Origin: Lobosporangium transversale
Taxonomy: Eukaryota > Mortierellomycota > Mortierellomycetes > Mortierellales > Mortierellaceae
Reading direction: 5' to 3'
NCBI RefSeq assembly: GCF_002105155.1
Contig: NW_019029037.1
Location: 124,001-188,000 of the forward strand
DNA: 64,000 nucleotides
Shown here piece after piece: positions 12,669 to 25,600 of the stretch. The stretch's first letter is position 1; every line of letters starts with the position of its first letter. The notes under the pieces were generated by a model. The model ran no database searches. It was given only the letters and a program-made list of their open reading frames with translations, and had not been told where the DNA came from. A program made the translations under genes and the position numbers.

Positions 12669-13680
12669 GTTTCACATATTTATTATATTATCTATCTATC
12701 TTTCCATTAGTTTTTGTTTAATTTTATTTTTTTTATTTTTTTTTTGCATTCATACATATTTCTTGCATTTTGCCTTTTGCGCAATAAAAAAAAATATACA
12801 AAAAAAAAAAAAAAAAAAACCTCTCTCTCACTTTTACAATAGTAGAGATGTGCGGTTGTTGATGATTGTTGCATGCAATGCTACGCTTTTTTTTTTTAAT
12901 TTGATTTGATTTGTGAAGTAGAGAAGATGTTGCCCCCATATAGTACCTCGCTCGCATCAGAATCTACGAACTTGGTGTGGAAGAGGGATTGTTTTCAAGA
13001 AAAGCTTCTTTCTTCCGAATGGAAGTAGACGAACACACCCATGGATTAAACGGGAGGAACTCAGACATATATACTCGGGTCTCTTTTGATTCTGAAGAAG
13101 CCAACAAGGCTCTCGGACTGCCATTCCTTTTAAGCAACTTCAAGGGTACGAGAGACAAAATGGGACTGGCTATGTCGACAGAGAGTTGCCTATGGGGACT
13201 AATTTGATTTCTGCTCGAATTTGATTTTGAATTTGGATTTGGATGCCTCCAGAAGTGGACTGTGTTTTTTTTTTTTTTTTTTTTTTTTTTTTGGGGTGAG
13301 GAAAACCAAGGAGATCTTGTGGGAGGGTGCAGAAAATTCCGATGGATCAACAAAGCACAAACACAGCATCCCTATCCCAGTCAATATTTAGTACGAGTCT
13401 GTAGGTTCAAAAGGCAACACTCGATTGATTGCATTAAACAAATAAGGACTTTTTTTTTTTTTTTTTTTTTTTTTATGAAGATAAATTATGTTTAATTCAA
13501 TAATACCTCTTCTATCAATTATCTCTCTCTCCCCAGTCTTTATTTTATTTTTTTTTATTTTTTTTTCTTTTCCGTTTTGATCGATTCCTCAAACTTCGTT
13601 TTAATTTATGAACAAACATGAATGATCTATATCTTTGCATCTTGCCCATGTTTTCTAAAATGTTTTAATGATCAAGAGGT
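12669..13680. other. Convergent 3' intergenic region between MET5 and COX6
   Basis: No supported gene. It contains A/T-tracts (about 12799-12818, 13265-13292, 13450-13474). AATAAA near 12783 may be the MET5 polyadenylation signal. The 12,960-13,200 stretch is less AT-biased and open on both strands, but no start context, splice structure or recognisable protein supports a gene. Confidence 0.55.
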
Positions 13681-14219
13681 TTAAAGTCCCAATTCCTCCT
13701 TGGTCTGGACACCCAGCTCGGCCTTGAGAGGGGCAAGCTCATCCAAGTACTGCTTGTAAAGGGCATCAGATCCAGTCTTGACCTTCAAGCCTTCAAAGAC
13801 ACGGACAGCAGTGGCATAGTCATCGACACGTCTAGAAGCCTTGAGGGCTGCGGCAATGACGGAGGGCGAAGGGACCAAATCGTAACCAAAGGCGTTGTTC
13901 AATCCACGTTGAAGCTCAAAGACATCATCCACATTGTCAAAGAACTTGACAAAACGTTCCGTGAAGTGCTCAAAGGATTCCTCGCCGTGCTCTGAGGAGT
14001 AGTTGCGAACTAGATATGAAAGGAGAAAAATTAGTTAGCCATAGAAAATAATAACGTATTGTTAAGATTAGTCGAGATAAGTGAGGGAGGAGGAATCTGC
14101 TGAAAGTGTCTGATGATTCCTTTCCCAATTGTTCGCCTCTCTCTTTACTCAACTGTTCGTCTCTTAACCATTGTTACTATCCCTGCAAATTTATCCTCTG
14201 CATGCTGAGAAAAACTCCA

Positions 14220-14251
<32 letters not shown>

Positions 14252-14337
14252 CAAGTTCATTAAAAACTTGGTCCATCGATAATTAAAAATAAACGAGCGT
14301 ATGGTATTTTAGCTCCTTTGGTTCCTTCATCTGAATC

Positions 14338-14372
<35 letters not shown>

Positions 14373-14604
14373 TTGCTGTTGTTGTTTATCGTAATATTCT
14401 CTAGTCTTCCTTGTTGACCTGTTTTTCGATCTGCACTCGTGTTGTCCTGGTTGTTTGCCCACTTTCCAATGTACTGGATCAGATTTGTGACGTATTTCTC
14501 GGATCCATAGGATGATCATCTTTAAATTTCCTTCAAGAGCAATAATGCCAGACTTTTTCCCGTAAAGAGATGAGCGTGTTGTAAAATGCAAAGACATAAA
14601 AATG

Positions 14605-14642
<38 letters not shown>

Positions 14643-14896
14643 TTTACAGGTGTATGTTCATGTTTTTTCTTTCTTTTTTTTTTTTTTTTTTTTGCTTCAA
14701 TGGATGGATGAATGAATATTTCTTTTTTCCTTTTCTTTCCGAGTGAATCGATCCGAGATCGCGGAAAAAATTTAAAATAGATAAATAAAAGAATAAACAT
14801 ACTCTGGATAGCAGAGCGGGTGGCAACAGCAGAGCGAGCAACCTGAATGCGAGCAGCAGCAGCAAGAGGACGAGAAATGGCAGTAATGCGGTTCAT
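13681..14896 (-). CDS. COX6: Cytochrome c oxidase subunit 6 (mammalian COX5A family), mitochondrial
   Basis: Nuclear-encoded matrix-side subunit of respiratory complex IV. Exon 1 is 14896-14803 and exon 2 is 14009-13681, joined across an intron of 793 nt, long for this window and loaded with A/T-tracts. The product has 140 residues. The N terminus is an arginine- and alanine-rich, acid-poor mitochondrial targeting sequence (MNRITAISRPLAAAARIQVA). The mature part begins near RNYSSEHGEESFEHFTERF, then contains GLNNAFGYDLVPSPSVI, ALKASRRVDDYATAVRVFEG and the KTGSDALYKQYL segment typical of COX6/COX5A. Length and domain fit the family. The ATG at 14896 was chosen because it starts the targeting peptide; upstream in-frame codons do not fit. 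A CACGTG site lies about 130 bp upstream. Confidence 0.92.
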
Positions 14897-16101
14897 GGTA
14901 ATTATGATGTCAGTTGAAGTTAATGTATGTTGGAAGAGGAAATGTAAAAAGTTTTCTCTTTTCGGAGGGAGTGTCGCGCCCAAAAGGATTACTTGGTTGA
15001 CATAAAGGTTGAGCAGTTTGGAATCACGTGCAAGTTGCGAATTTGATTTTCGTCTTCTGAGTCCAAAGCCACATGTGTATTCATCAATTGTTCAGTCTAA
15101 GTGAACTAAAAGTTTTATGTGTATTTATTTATTCATACAGACTAAAAGATTAATGCCCAAAAGACTCATTTGGTTGGCCAAGTGTCTTGGTCAAAAGGAA
15201 AAAGGAGAAAGATAAATAAATAAATGAAGAGAGAGGAGAGTAAGGGGAGAAGACGGCTTTTTTTATATTTGGTTATTTTGTGCCTGATTAGAGTGGGTGT
15301 AAAGTTCAAGGAACAAGCTTGAAGTGCATACAGGTGCTTTGGCTATTTGATCGGTCATATTTCTTTCATGTGCAAGTGCGTACATGTAATGAGTATAATG
15401 ATACAAGTCTGAATCACAGAACTCTAGAGCAAACGAATTGCGAAGGTGGAAAAGAAAAGCAGGCAATTGTGCGAGTGCCTGGGCAAAAAAAAGTATATCT
15501 CCAACACAAATCAGCGACAAACAAGATGCGGCTGCGGGATGTATACACTGTATCTCGAGTTCAATTGCAAGACAACATGGACAACATGGCGAAATCTCGC
15601 TTTCTCTCAAAGGCAGTTTTATTTTATTTTATTTTATTTTTATTTTTTTTGGTGGTTGGTAGTGAATCGGCTTTGACATGTAATGAGAATGCATAAATAT
15701 GAACATGTAACTGTATTGTGTAAAAGTAAAGAAGTTAGAAATTAACGATGACTAAAACTCCATTTTGAGCCACAGTCTGACAAATGTTTGTCCTGATTGA
15801 TTTGTCTACTTTGCATAGCGTTGTACATTCCTTATCGCACTTTTCTTTTTTCTTTTTTCTTTTTTTTTCTTTTCCTTTCCCTTCTTTTCTCTTTCTCTTT
15901 CTCTTTCTCCCTCTTCTTCAATCGTTCTCTCTTGTCCTTCCAACCTTTCCTTCCCCTCCTAGACTTTCTTGTCTTTCTTCCTCATTCTGGTTCAACCACA
16001 TTCCTCTCCACTCACCCTTCTCTCTCTTTCTCTTTTTCTCTTACTATTTCTCTCACAGTCTCTCTCTCTTTCTTTCTTTTTCTCCCTCTTTTGTATAACA
16101 A
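14897..16101. promoter_or_regulatory. Divergent promoter region between COX6 and RIB1
   Basis: No supported gene. On the COX6 side there is a CACGTG palindrome at 15025-15030. On the RIB1 side, 15840-16095 is almost pure pyrimidine (CT-rich) up to the ATG, a probable core promoter and leader. (TTTTA)n occurs near 15618-15645. Confidence 0.55.
15025..15030. promoter_or_regulatory. CACGTG E-box upstream of COX6
   Basis: A TCACGTG sequence 129 bp before the COX6 ATG. In fungi this is the core site of Cbf1-type bHLH factors. One six-base match alone is weak evidence. Confidence 0.35.
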
Positions 16102-17609
16102 ATGGCTTGTGATATCTCCATGACTGAAGCCCTTCCTGCCGCTGCACAGAGTCGCTATGTTCCTAGAAATGCTATCGACCATATGAACCCATTCTTCTTT
16201 AGAAGCCATGCCCATGCTCACTCTCACTCTCACTCTCGCCATCATGGAAGCAAACATGCTCACCATGCTTACCCTGATACTTCTGACAGCCTACAGACTC
16301 CTGTTCCTCGTCGACCATCAATCCAGATCGACAATCCTTCTCCTTCAAAGCCAGTACCAATGGCTTCGTCCCTTTCAACATCCGCCGTTCCAACAATCGT
16401 TTCATACAACACTCCTCCTGCCACTCCGCCATTGGCAAAAGACGAAGAACCTACTGGCATTGCTTGGTGCACCGCTAGGGCTAGAATCCCTACACCCGAT
16501 GGATCTGAATATTTCTTGCATATCTATGAAAACTCCAAGGACAAGAAAGAGCATCTGGCCTTTGTCTTTGGGGATGCGATCCGAAGCAAGAGTTTAGACA
16601 AGGTTCGCTGGAACGAGACAGAGATGGATAGGATCAAGCGTGGGGCATATACCGGGCGTTTGCGCAACACAGTGGCAGAAGAAGAACAGCAACAGCAACA
16701 GCAACAACAAAAGGACTCTTCTTCATTGGGCACTGAGTTCACCACAGCCTCAACTGAGACAACAGGATCAACAGCATCTTTGATTCCCTTAGTACGTATT
16801 CATTCTGAATGCTTCACAGGTGAGATCGGGCACTCGGCCCGTTGCGACTGTGGAGAGCAATTGGACGAGGCCATCCGATTGATGAAGGCCGAAGGATCCG
16901 GTGTTGTGGTCTATCTTCGTCAGGAAGGTCGCGGCATTGGTCTTGCGGAAAAATTAAGGTAAAAAAAAAAAATAAAAAAAAAAAAAAAACATTTGCGAAA
17001 GCCAATATCTCTCTTTCCACCTTCCCCACCTTTACTCCACATGTGATATTTCTGAGCTTTGAGAGTTTTTTTTTTTTTTTTTCTTTCTGGGAAATTTTCC
17101 CTTAACCGATCAACCGACAAATGCCGATATCTTTAAAAAAAAATTCGATTAGTCACTTTGTGTGCATTTGCCCATGTGCTGTGCTCTGACCTCCTTTTTC
17201 TTTCTTGAAAACTAATCAATATCAATCTAGGGCATACAATCTTCAAGATCTAGGATATGATACAGTAATGGCAAACTTGATGTTGGACCGTGGAGCAGAT
17301 GAACGTACCTATGATGTTGCTCAGGCGATTCTTGAGGATTTGGGACTAAACCAGATCCGGCTATTGACAAATAACCCTGATAAGATTGAGCAGATTGAGA
17401 AAGACAGCCAGATCAGAGTGGTTGAGCGTGTGCCAATGATGCCCAAGTCCTGGGAGGCGATTGAGCTAGGCAGAGAAATGGAATTTGAGGTCAAAGAAGG
17501 TGCAGTAGAGAACAAGGTAGTGAAGGGCAAAGAGCTGGATAGATACTTGAAGGTCAAGGTCGAAAGGATGAGACACATGATATCTATCCCTTCCAACATG
17601 AGCATTTAA
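16102..17609 (+). CDS. RIB1: GTP cyclohydrolase II, riboflavin biosynthesis
   Basis: First committed enzyme of riboflavin synthesis: converts GTP to diaminohydroxyphosphoribosylamino-pyrimidine with loss of formate and pyrophosphate. Exons are 16102-16958 and 17231-17609, giving 411 residues. The catalytic core starts near residue 230: [20 protein letters not shown] carries the zinc ligands (one Cys, then C-D-C), followed by [21 protein letters not shown] and then [15 protein letters not shown] later [15 protein letters not shown] is the usual C-terminal motif. The first 110 residues are an extension containing a histidine-rich stretch (about 36-57) and a Ser/Pro-rich part. A polyQ run (about residues 195-203) interrupts the region before the core. 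The intron has an A-tract directly after the donor and a T-tract further on. Confidence 0.93.
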
Positions 17610-18139
17610 GCAGTAGCAACGAAAAAGAAGAGCTAGACTAGATTATCCACATCTCTTTTTCATTTGATTCCTTTATACTCCTTTTTCTTTATACCTTTTT
17701 GTTCATAAAACTTGTATTTTTATTCTAAAAAAGAAAAAGACCGATTTAAAAAAATCTTATTTTTGTTATGCTACTACCATTAGAAAAAGCAGCCAAGGGA
17801 GAAGGTGTGGATGAGTTGATTCAATGTGGTGCCCGAGAATTGCCCTACCACACAGATAACTTGTTTTTTTGCAAGCAATCCTAGGAAGTTTTATTATCCT
17901 TTTTTTATAACCTTTCGGAACTAAAAGTAGCCGCAAGAAAAACATGCACCCACAAAATGAAATAAAGTGTTGCGCCCATGAGCACTTTTTGATCCAAAAG
18001 TGCGGTCCTACAAACCTCATTTCATCTTTTTCTCCATTCATTCTCTTTTTGTCTTTCTTCATTGATCTTTCCTAAGCACACAAGCAACAGTGTACATTCA
18101 CCACTGTACCAGTTGTAAAGAGTTACAGTAAACAAATTG

Positions 18140-18170
<31 letters not shown>

Positions 18171-18182
18171 TTGGACAACGTC
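17610..18182. other. Intergenic region between RIB1 and the FAD monooxygenase
   Basis: No gene seen. It has a T-rich RIB1 3' end (about 17650-17730), and an A-tract at about 18140-18167 that ends 15 bp before the next ATG. Confidence 0.6.
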
Positions 18183-20068
18183 ATGACAGAGCCTGATACA
18201 AATAAACCAAAGGTACTTATTGTGGGCGCAGGCTTGGGTGGACTCTTACTTGCGATTCTGCTCGAGCGCGCTGGCGTACCTTATGAAGTCCTAGAGCGGG
18301 CTGCTGCCATCAAGCCATTAGGTAAGTTTTAGAGAAAAAAAAATATTTTTTAAGAGTCAAGCAAGCAACTGACAATAAACAATTTGTATTTTTCCTAGGA
18401 GCGGCTATTTCACTAGGCTCCAATATCTTGCATGTGTTCAACCAGCTGGGTTTGTTGGATGAGTTTTTGGCATTTTCTAAACCCTCTGTTCGTATTTTCA
18501 TGTGCAACCAAGAACGAGGGGTTGATTATGTTCTTGAGCAAGGATTTGTCAAAGACATGTACGTCCTGCTCTTTCTCCTCTCGCCTTTTTATTGCTTTCC
18601 TTTTTTAAGCCTACGTTTTTGCCAGGTAGAGCGGATCTATTGACCTGAAACACACATTTCTGATTTTAAATGATAGGGGTGGATTCCATGGTACTATCTG
18701 TACGCGCAAGGATCTCTATGATCTGTTACTTCGTCAAATACCCTCTTCCAAAGTTCACCTTTCGAAAAAAATGATCTCGTTTGATCAAACTACAGACTCC
18801 AATGTGGTCACGGTCCAATGTGCAGATGGATCCTCCTATGTAGGAGATATCCTAGTGGGTGCCGATGGTGCCTATAGCACTGTGAGAGAGTGCCTGTACA
18901 AGGAGTTGGAAGCGCAGGGCACATTACCCAAGGGCGATTCAGAGCCATTGCCGTTCAATAGCGTTTTGGTATTGGGTACAACTAACGAATTGAGTCCTGA
19001 AGAGTTTCCAGAACTGAACAGCGATGAGAGCAACCCACAGATTTTTCTGAAGCATATCAATGGCGTACCATACACTGTAAGCTATCCCATCAATATGGTC
19101 ATTCATTGATTTTTTTTATATCTTTTCTAAAGAACTTTCCTGTCTTTGGCACATTTTTATCAGTGGATAGTGTTCCCCATGAAGGGAAATACGTTTTGCT
19201 GGGGCGTGACAGAATATTTGAACGAGTATTCTACAAAGCAAGAGGCAACTAGTTCTGATAAGGATTGGGGCCCCAAAGGAGCAGAGGCGATGTGCAACCT
19301 TTCGCGCGATTTCCCTATCCGAGGTGGACTCCATAACACTCTGACAATAGGCGACATGATCGATCGTACACCTAAAGAGTTAATTTCCAAAGTGATGTTG
19401 GAAGAAAAAGTTTTTGATACATGGTACGGCGGACGAGTGGTCCTATTGGGAGACGCATGCCACAAGATGATTCCATCAGGGGCTCAGGGAGCGGTGAATG
19501 CGATGCAGGATGCTGTAGCGTTAGCTAACTGGATCAGTGTTTTGGAAAAGACCTCCTCTAAGGATGGTTATCAATCTGCGTGGAAAGAATACCAAGATGA
19601 ACGCCATCCATTAGCTACACAGTCTTTTGAGGTGAGCCAGTTCATGGGCAAACAGACACTTGGGGTAAGTGAACTTTTTTTTTTTTTTTTTTTCTTTGTT
19701 AAAGGAAGGAAATGGTACTCTATTAAAATGAAAGTGAAGATATGGCAAAGCTTGTTTATCTATTTATTTATTTATTTTATTTTATTTTAGTTTATTTTTT
19801 TTTTTAACTAATACTTCAACACGGACATTGCATATTGAATATCTGGGGGACTTTGTTTTTCTAGAACTGGGTGGGAACAGTGAGCAGACTGTTTGCAAGA
19901 TATATGCCAGATTGGTTCCAGAAGTTTGCTATGATGAGGATGATTAGCAATCGACCTCAAGTATCGTTTTTGCCTCCAGCAGAGGATAAGGGAACGGTTC
20001 CAGTTATTGATCAACCAAGTCTTCGAAAGACAAAGGCGATGCTGGCTGGTTCTCAAGCGAGGTCATAG
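18183..20068 (+). CDS. Class A FAD-dependent monooxygenase
   Basis: Single-component flavoprotein hydroxylase of 467 residues; the substrate cannot be read from sequence. Exons are 18183-18321, 18399-18558, 18677-19076, 19164-19664 and 19865-20068, all in phase. Near the start, KVLIVGAGLGGLLLAILLER is the Rossmann GxGxxG motif for FAD. GDILVGADGAYSTVRE (about residue 125) is the DG motif that also contacts NAD(P)H. VVLLGDACHKMIPSGAQGAV is the C-terminal GD motif binding the FAD ribityl chain. No transmembrane helix or signal peptide is evident. Relatives include salicylate hydroxylases, UbiH-like and zeaxanthin-epoxidase-like enzymes, and secondary-metabolite hydroxylases. No biosynthetic neighbours are present, so a general aromatic or polyprenyl oxidation role is only a guess. 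Confidence 0.85.
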
Positions 20069-20089
20069 ACTTTTATTTATTTATTTATA

Positions 20090-20143
<54 letters not shown>

Positions 20144-22004
20144 TCAACATAATATATATATATATATAGTCTTGAAAATCTGTAGTAATGGTCAATATAT
20201 ATAGAAAGTATCTAAGGACATGCCTTTGTGGTCGTATGAGCGGAGGAAAATAAGAAAGCGTACCTTTAGAGTAAATTTTTGGCTTGATATAGACAGGTTA
20301 CCACTTTTTTCTTTTTGTCCGCTTGTCCCTCAGCCAGCTTTGGCGGCAACACTATCGAGTGCGCTAAAGGATAAAGCAAATGGTACGAATGCTTCGAGGG
20401 ACGATGGAATAGATCATAAACCACATCGACAAACGGATATAGTAGACTACAGTACAAGGATAGCAGCTACATATACAAATAGAGGACATCATATATCCTA
20501 TTTATCTTCTTACCCATCCCCTCCTCTCCCTCCATTCTACACACCTTTTGTAGTTTTATCCTCTTTGGCATCGGGCGTTTAAGTTAGAAGCAGACAAGTA
20601 ATAATAGTGTTGGTAATAAAGCATACAAAAAAAATGCAACGGCTTTATTTATTTTCCAAATCAGTCATAACCCCTAGCTGGGATATGCAGCTAGTCGATC
20701 CTCAAGGCACAGGAAAAGAGTGATGGTGAGTAGTCCAATGACTCCACTTTCGAATATCCTCTGCTTTTTCAGCTTCTTCCACCAATTTAAAATGAGGCTC
20801 GAAAAGCTTCCTTGAGATGTTTTTTTCTTTCTTTTCTCTCTTCTGTTTTTGATCCGCACCTTTCAAGGCTCTTGTGTCTCTCTCTCACCTTCCTTTCGCT
20901 TTTACTCTTTCAAACTAATCTCTTCGTACTTATCACTCGTTCTCCCTCCTTTCTTTCTTTATCTCTCACTCACAAAGGCCTTCGCGAGCCCTTCGATAAA
21001 TCAAAAGGGGGATATAACACACACACACACAAAAAAAAAGATTAAGGCGCGTAAAACAGGCGTTTTACAGTAACAAAAAAAAAAAAGGGTTTTTTTCTAT
21101 ATTTCAGGTAATGTTAGGAGTGAATTGAAAAAAGATCTAGCAATCCCTCACTCTGTCTCTCCCCCAACGTTTTGCTTTTTCTTGCTATCTATGTCACCCC
21201 TGTACTTCACAGTATTTTTTTTTTTCTTGATGGTTCCTGGCTTTTTTTTTTTTTTTTCCTCCATTCTTCCTTTATTTTCGAGGCATCCCTCTTTTTATTT
21301 TTACGCGTCATGTTTTCTTCTACTTTCAAAGACTGAGCTAAAGAATTAGGCACTATCTATTAAAGAGAAAGAGAAAGAAGCGAAAGAGAAGGGAAGAGAG
21401 AGAAAGAGAGCGAGAGATGGGAGAGAGAAGGGGTTTCCTAGTCTATCAGGTTTATTTTACATCACGCTATACTATATTAGCTTCTCTTTCTTTGTCATTT
21501 TCAGATATCCTACGAAATATTGGACAAAAAAAAAAAAAAAAAAAAAAAAATGAAAAAAAAGCATGGATCCCGAGAGTAAAGGGAAGTGAGGAAAGATATC
21601 TGGGCATGGCTGATAGCGTTGTTGCCAGCGCCTTTGGCTGGTTATGATCCGTAATGTTAAAAAAAAAAAGAAAAGAAAAGGCAAAAAAAAGCCATGAAGG
21701 CATTGCTTGAAAGTACCAATCTCCCTTGATACTTTAGTCGCTTCCATGGCAATGGTACTCGATTGAATGACTCATCATTCATATTGTCAAAGAGGACATA
21801 GGCCGTCCTAGAGGGTGAATGCCTTTTAAGAGAATAATAAATAGATACATTAAAGGAGAAAGCAAGTTTTTTTTACTATCGTTGGCATTACTGATCTGTT
21901 GCTTTTTTTCTGCTTGCATCAATTGGGAAGTCTCGCTTGGCAGCTTATCCACTGGAGGATAATTGTCGATGACGAACCCGTTATTCTTGATACACTTTTC
22001 TTTT

Positions 22005-22038
<34 letters not shown>

Positions 22039-22315
22039 TGAGGCATCACCCAAAGCGCTCATTCGAGGTCTCATAAAACCATCAACAATCAATTAAGTAC
22101 TCTACCCTTTTTTTTTCTGTTGGGGGTTATGCCTATGTTATACGTATTATCATGTATTACGCTTCCTATCAGTAGAACACGCACCCTGATTCCTCTTTTA
22201 GTATGGTGAAAATCACATTGATACAGCATTAACCTTTTTCCCCACTTTATTTTTTTTTATTTTTATTTTTTTAACCGCCACTTCCTTTGTGTCAACCAGG
22301 CTTAGAAACAGGGAA
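20069..22315. other. 2.2-kb intergenic region with microsatellites
   Basis: No supported gene. It contains an (ATT)n array, a short (TA)n run near 20153-20168, pyrimidine-rich blocks (20818-20960, 21160-21350), purine-rich DNA at 21360-21430 and several A/T-tracts (21523-21550, 22010-22034). An open frame at 20220-20582 has no recognisable domain. The final 100 bp are the leader of the Myb gene. Confidence 0.5.
20090..20143. repeat. (ATT)n microsatellite
   Basis: About 18 ATT units downstream of the FAD monooxygenase stop codon. Confidence 0.95.
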
Positions 22316-22621
22316 ATGACAAAGGTGAAAACGCGTACTGGCTCTGGAACCTCCAACAGTCGAGACTACCGTGGTGTTGACCATCTTCCTGGTCACTACA
22401 GCCCGATCATGGAGACCGATGCTGGCCCAACTCAGCTTACTGCACCTAGATCTGCCAGACGTGGGCGTCCCCCTCTGGTTCGCGTACCTGAACAACAGCA
22501 GTACCCCCGTAGCCGCCGAAAGGTAATATAAGCCTATTCAACTATATCAAGATGGTATTAGCAGTTGCATCTAGAGTCTTCAACCTTGTATATTAAAAAG
22601 TATGGTCTCTCTTTCTTTCTT

Positions 22622-22664
<43 letters not shown>

Positions 22665-25600
22665 TAATGTCCCGCTCGATAGAGGTCCGATGCTCCTTCA
22701 CCTGTTTCTGTGAGAAGGGCCTCTTTGGACTTGATAGGCCTAACGCGAGACGCTTCCGAGCTTCAACCTCATGAGAAGCGTCAAAAGGTTGCTGCGAATC
22801 AGCCTATCCTTTCAGTTCGCCAGGCTCAACAGACCGTTGACGTTCATGAGCCTGGGGAACGAGCCCACTGGGCCACCCCTGCCACCACTGCTGGACCCTT
22901 TCGCCCTTCCGCTGACTCTTATCTTGATCGAGGGGGGTCACCTAGTCCACCATCGTCCCCAGTCTTTGCCTACGATGAGCATTTGAAGCATTGGTCCTCA
23001 TGTGAAACCAAGTCCTTGCACCGCCTTGTGGAGCAGTATGGTGAAGATGACTGGCACTCCGTGGCAAGTCGCATGCCTGGCCGATCTACCCAAAGCTGCA
23101 AGCTGCGGTGGGTACGGTACAAGGCCGAAAAACAACGACAGCAGCAGCATACCAGTTCGGACGTAGTTGCTTTTCCCCGAGGCCAGAGTAAAGGCAAAGA
23201 GAGAGCCAGCGACAGATTTGCAGATCCTTTGTTTACACTTGCCGCAGCAGCAACCGTCATTGAAAACCTTCCGCCCAACATGATCATCACCATGGCTCCA
23301 CCTACGGCTCCAGCCCTAATCGAAGCTCGAGCCAAGGACGCAACTATGGCCCCTACCATGACTCCACCTACAGTCTCGAGCATGGTTTCGGGTGTAGCTT
23401 CAAATCTAATTGCAGCCTCGACCAAGGAAATGCCCAAGGACGTGGCCATCATTCCATTTTCACACCCAACCATGATCCAGACCGTGCCCTTGCCGCCAAT
23501 TGAAAATTCGGGTACAAGTCTAGCCATTAGTCCAGCTAAGGGCCCAGCTGCAAACTCAGACCTGGTTGCTGTCATCGAAGCACTGCCTGGGCCTTCGACT
23601 GGGCCTTCGATCCAGAAGTCTCTCCAAAGCACCGGACGCCAACCTGACCAAGGGTCACGTCCAAAAAAACATAATGCGGCTTCTGGCCGTTGGAGAGCAG
23701 GTGAAGATAAGGCCCTAATGGAAGGAGTTAACGCTTACCTGGCATCGCGCGGCTTGGAGGCCCAGCCCCCAGCCCATCTCCCAACAGAACAAGAGCTCCA
23801 GCTGCAGAAGAGACAGCTACAAGAAGAGCAGAATCAACGAGATGCAACCACCATCTTGGCAGCCATTCAAAGACAGGGCGCTAATGCCTACCCTATCACC
23901 TCCGTACAAAATCAGCCTGCGTACACGATGCAACAGACGCATCAGTACCAGCATCAGCATTTGCAACAGCAGCATCTCATGCTTCAGCGGAGCCAACAGT
24001 CCCAGCAACCACAGCTGCTGCATCAACAGCAACAGTTAATGCTACAGCTCGAGCTGCATCACTATCAGCAGCTCCAGCTCCATGCGCAATACCAGGCACA
24101 GCAACGAATACAGCTTTTGGCACAGTATCAGCAGCCTTGGAGCGGAAGCGGACTTGGTCCTGCAGAGGAGGCGGAGCTGTTCAATTCTATGGTTGATCTG
24201 TCATATAAAGCCAGCAACGGCAATGGAGGACTCGGCAATGAGGCTGCTAATGCTGTTGAGAGCTCGCCATCCTCTTTGGGCTCCCTTACGGCTGCTGTAT
24301 CCGCCCAGGATACTTCTTCTAATACGAGTACACGCACGGGGACTACAGTCGTCGGTTCACGCATTTACAGGAACATGCGGTCATCTCATTACGTCCATAA
24401 CGACGACGAATATTATTCAAGTGCTTCTTCTTATCAGAGCTTGTCTAACACTCCAATATCCATTGCAAGTGCTTCATCATCCAATAATGCATCAGTTAAT
24501 CCAAGCAGCGGGTCAGGCGCCAAGTGTGACACTGATTTAGCGGAAGCGCTTTGCGAGGCCCTGTCAATGGCAGGGGAGCCGCGTCAATTTTACAGCCCAC
24601 AAGAAGTCAATGGCACCAGCTGTGAACAGAGCCCACATTTAGTAGCTAGATCCTCAAGCAACGATCTAACTCAGCCCTTCGTCGAAACTAGAGATGACAA
24701 CCAGGTGCCGCAGCAAGCTCATCAAGACTACTACAAGGAATATCAGACACAAGGCTATCACTTGAGGTACGACGGTGGTTTCCACACTACGGCGGCTTCC
24801 CCGTTCCTGCCAGCCACAAAGGTACTTGCGAACCATCAATCGACCCCAGCAGCGAACCCTCAAGCGATTGTATCAGAGGGTATACCAACACCATCGACTG
24901 GTCTCCTTCTCGAGCAGCAATTTATGCTTCCCCAGAGTGACAATATTTCCGCAACAGGCTCAACTTTGTACTTTGATAACGCATCCCAGGCTATGGCGAC
25001 CTATTCTGTGGAGCATCAGAATCAAGCATCAAGTAATACATTAGTGTTTTCTCACGCTGCATCAGCGATTCCTTTCCACCGGGCTCAGATGAACAGCCAA
25101 CTGGCCACTGTAGAGAGTAACCACAATGGTAGCAATATGCCTCGCGAGCCTGACAGGAACGAAGAGATGGTCAACATCGAGGTAAAGCTTCCGCTTATGA
25201 GCAATGATACGTCCCAGGATATGAACGCATTAAACCAGCAACAGCAGAACCAGGAATGGCATCACCATCCTCTTGGACCATGGCTCGATGCTGATGGTGG
25301 TGACAATGACAAGAATGGCGATACTGGACTAAGCGATGATGATTTTATATGGAATTGGGATTGGACTTTTTTGGATGGCGAGAAAGGTGGATCTTTGACA
25401 CCTTGGACGCACACCGGTCTTGATTATATTCTTGGACTCGAGAAATTGGATCCTTCTTTGATTCCCTATCCTCAGGCCCAGGCTCATTCTGGCACCCTTT
25501 GTGATTCTCAGCCTCCTTTAATAGCTGATCCTGGTCAACCTTTAACCCCGTTTACTATGTCTTCTATGCATTCTACATTTGATTCCACATTGCTTGGATT

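Noticed and set aside
12977-13207. 76-codon open frame between MET5 and COX6
   Set aside because: Lies in a convergent 3' gap, has no domain, and an overlapping frame is open on the other strand.
15784-16123. Phenylalanine/serine-rich open frames in the RIB1 leader
   Set aside because: Products of CT-rich DNA; similar frames occur in every pyrimidine block of the window (7.6, 20.9, 21.2 and 61.3 kb).
20220-20582. 120-codon open frame in the 20-22 kb gap
   Set aside because: No domain; AT-rich and hydrophobic/basic composition typical of chance frames in this DNA.
22289-22315. Upstream GTG-initiated extension of the Myb gene
   Set aside because: Fungal nuclear genes start at ATG; the first ATG in this frame is 22316.
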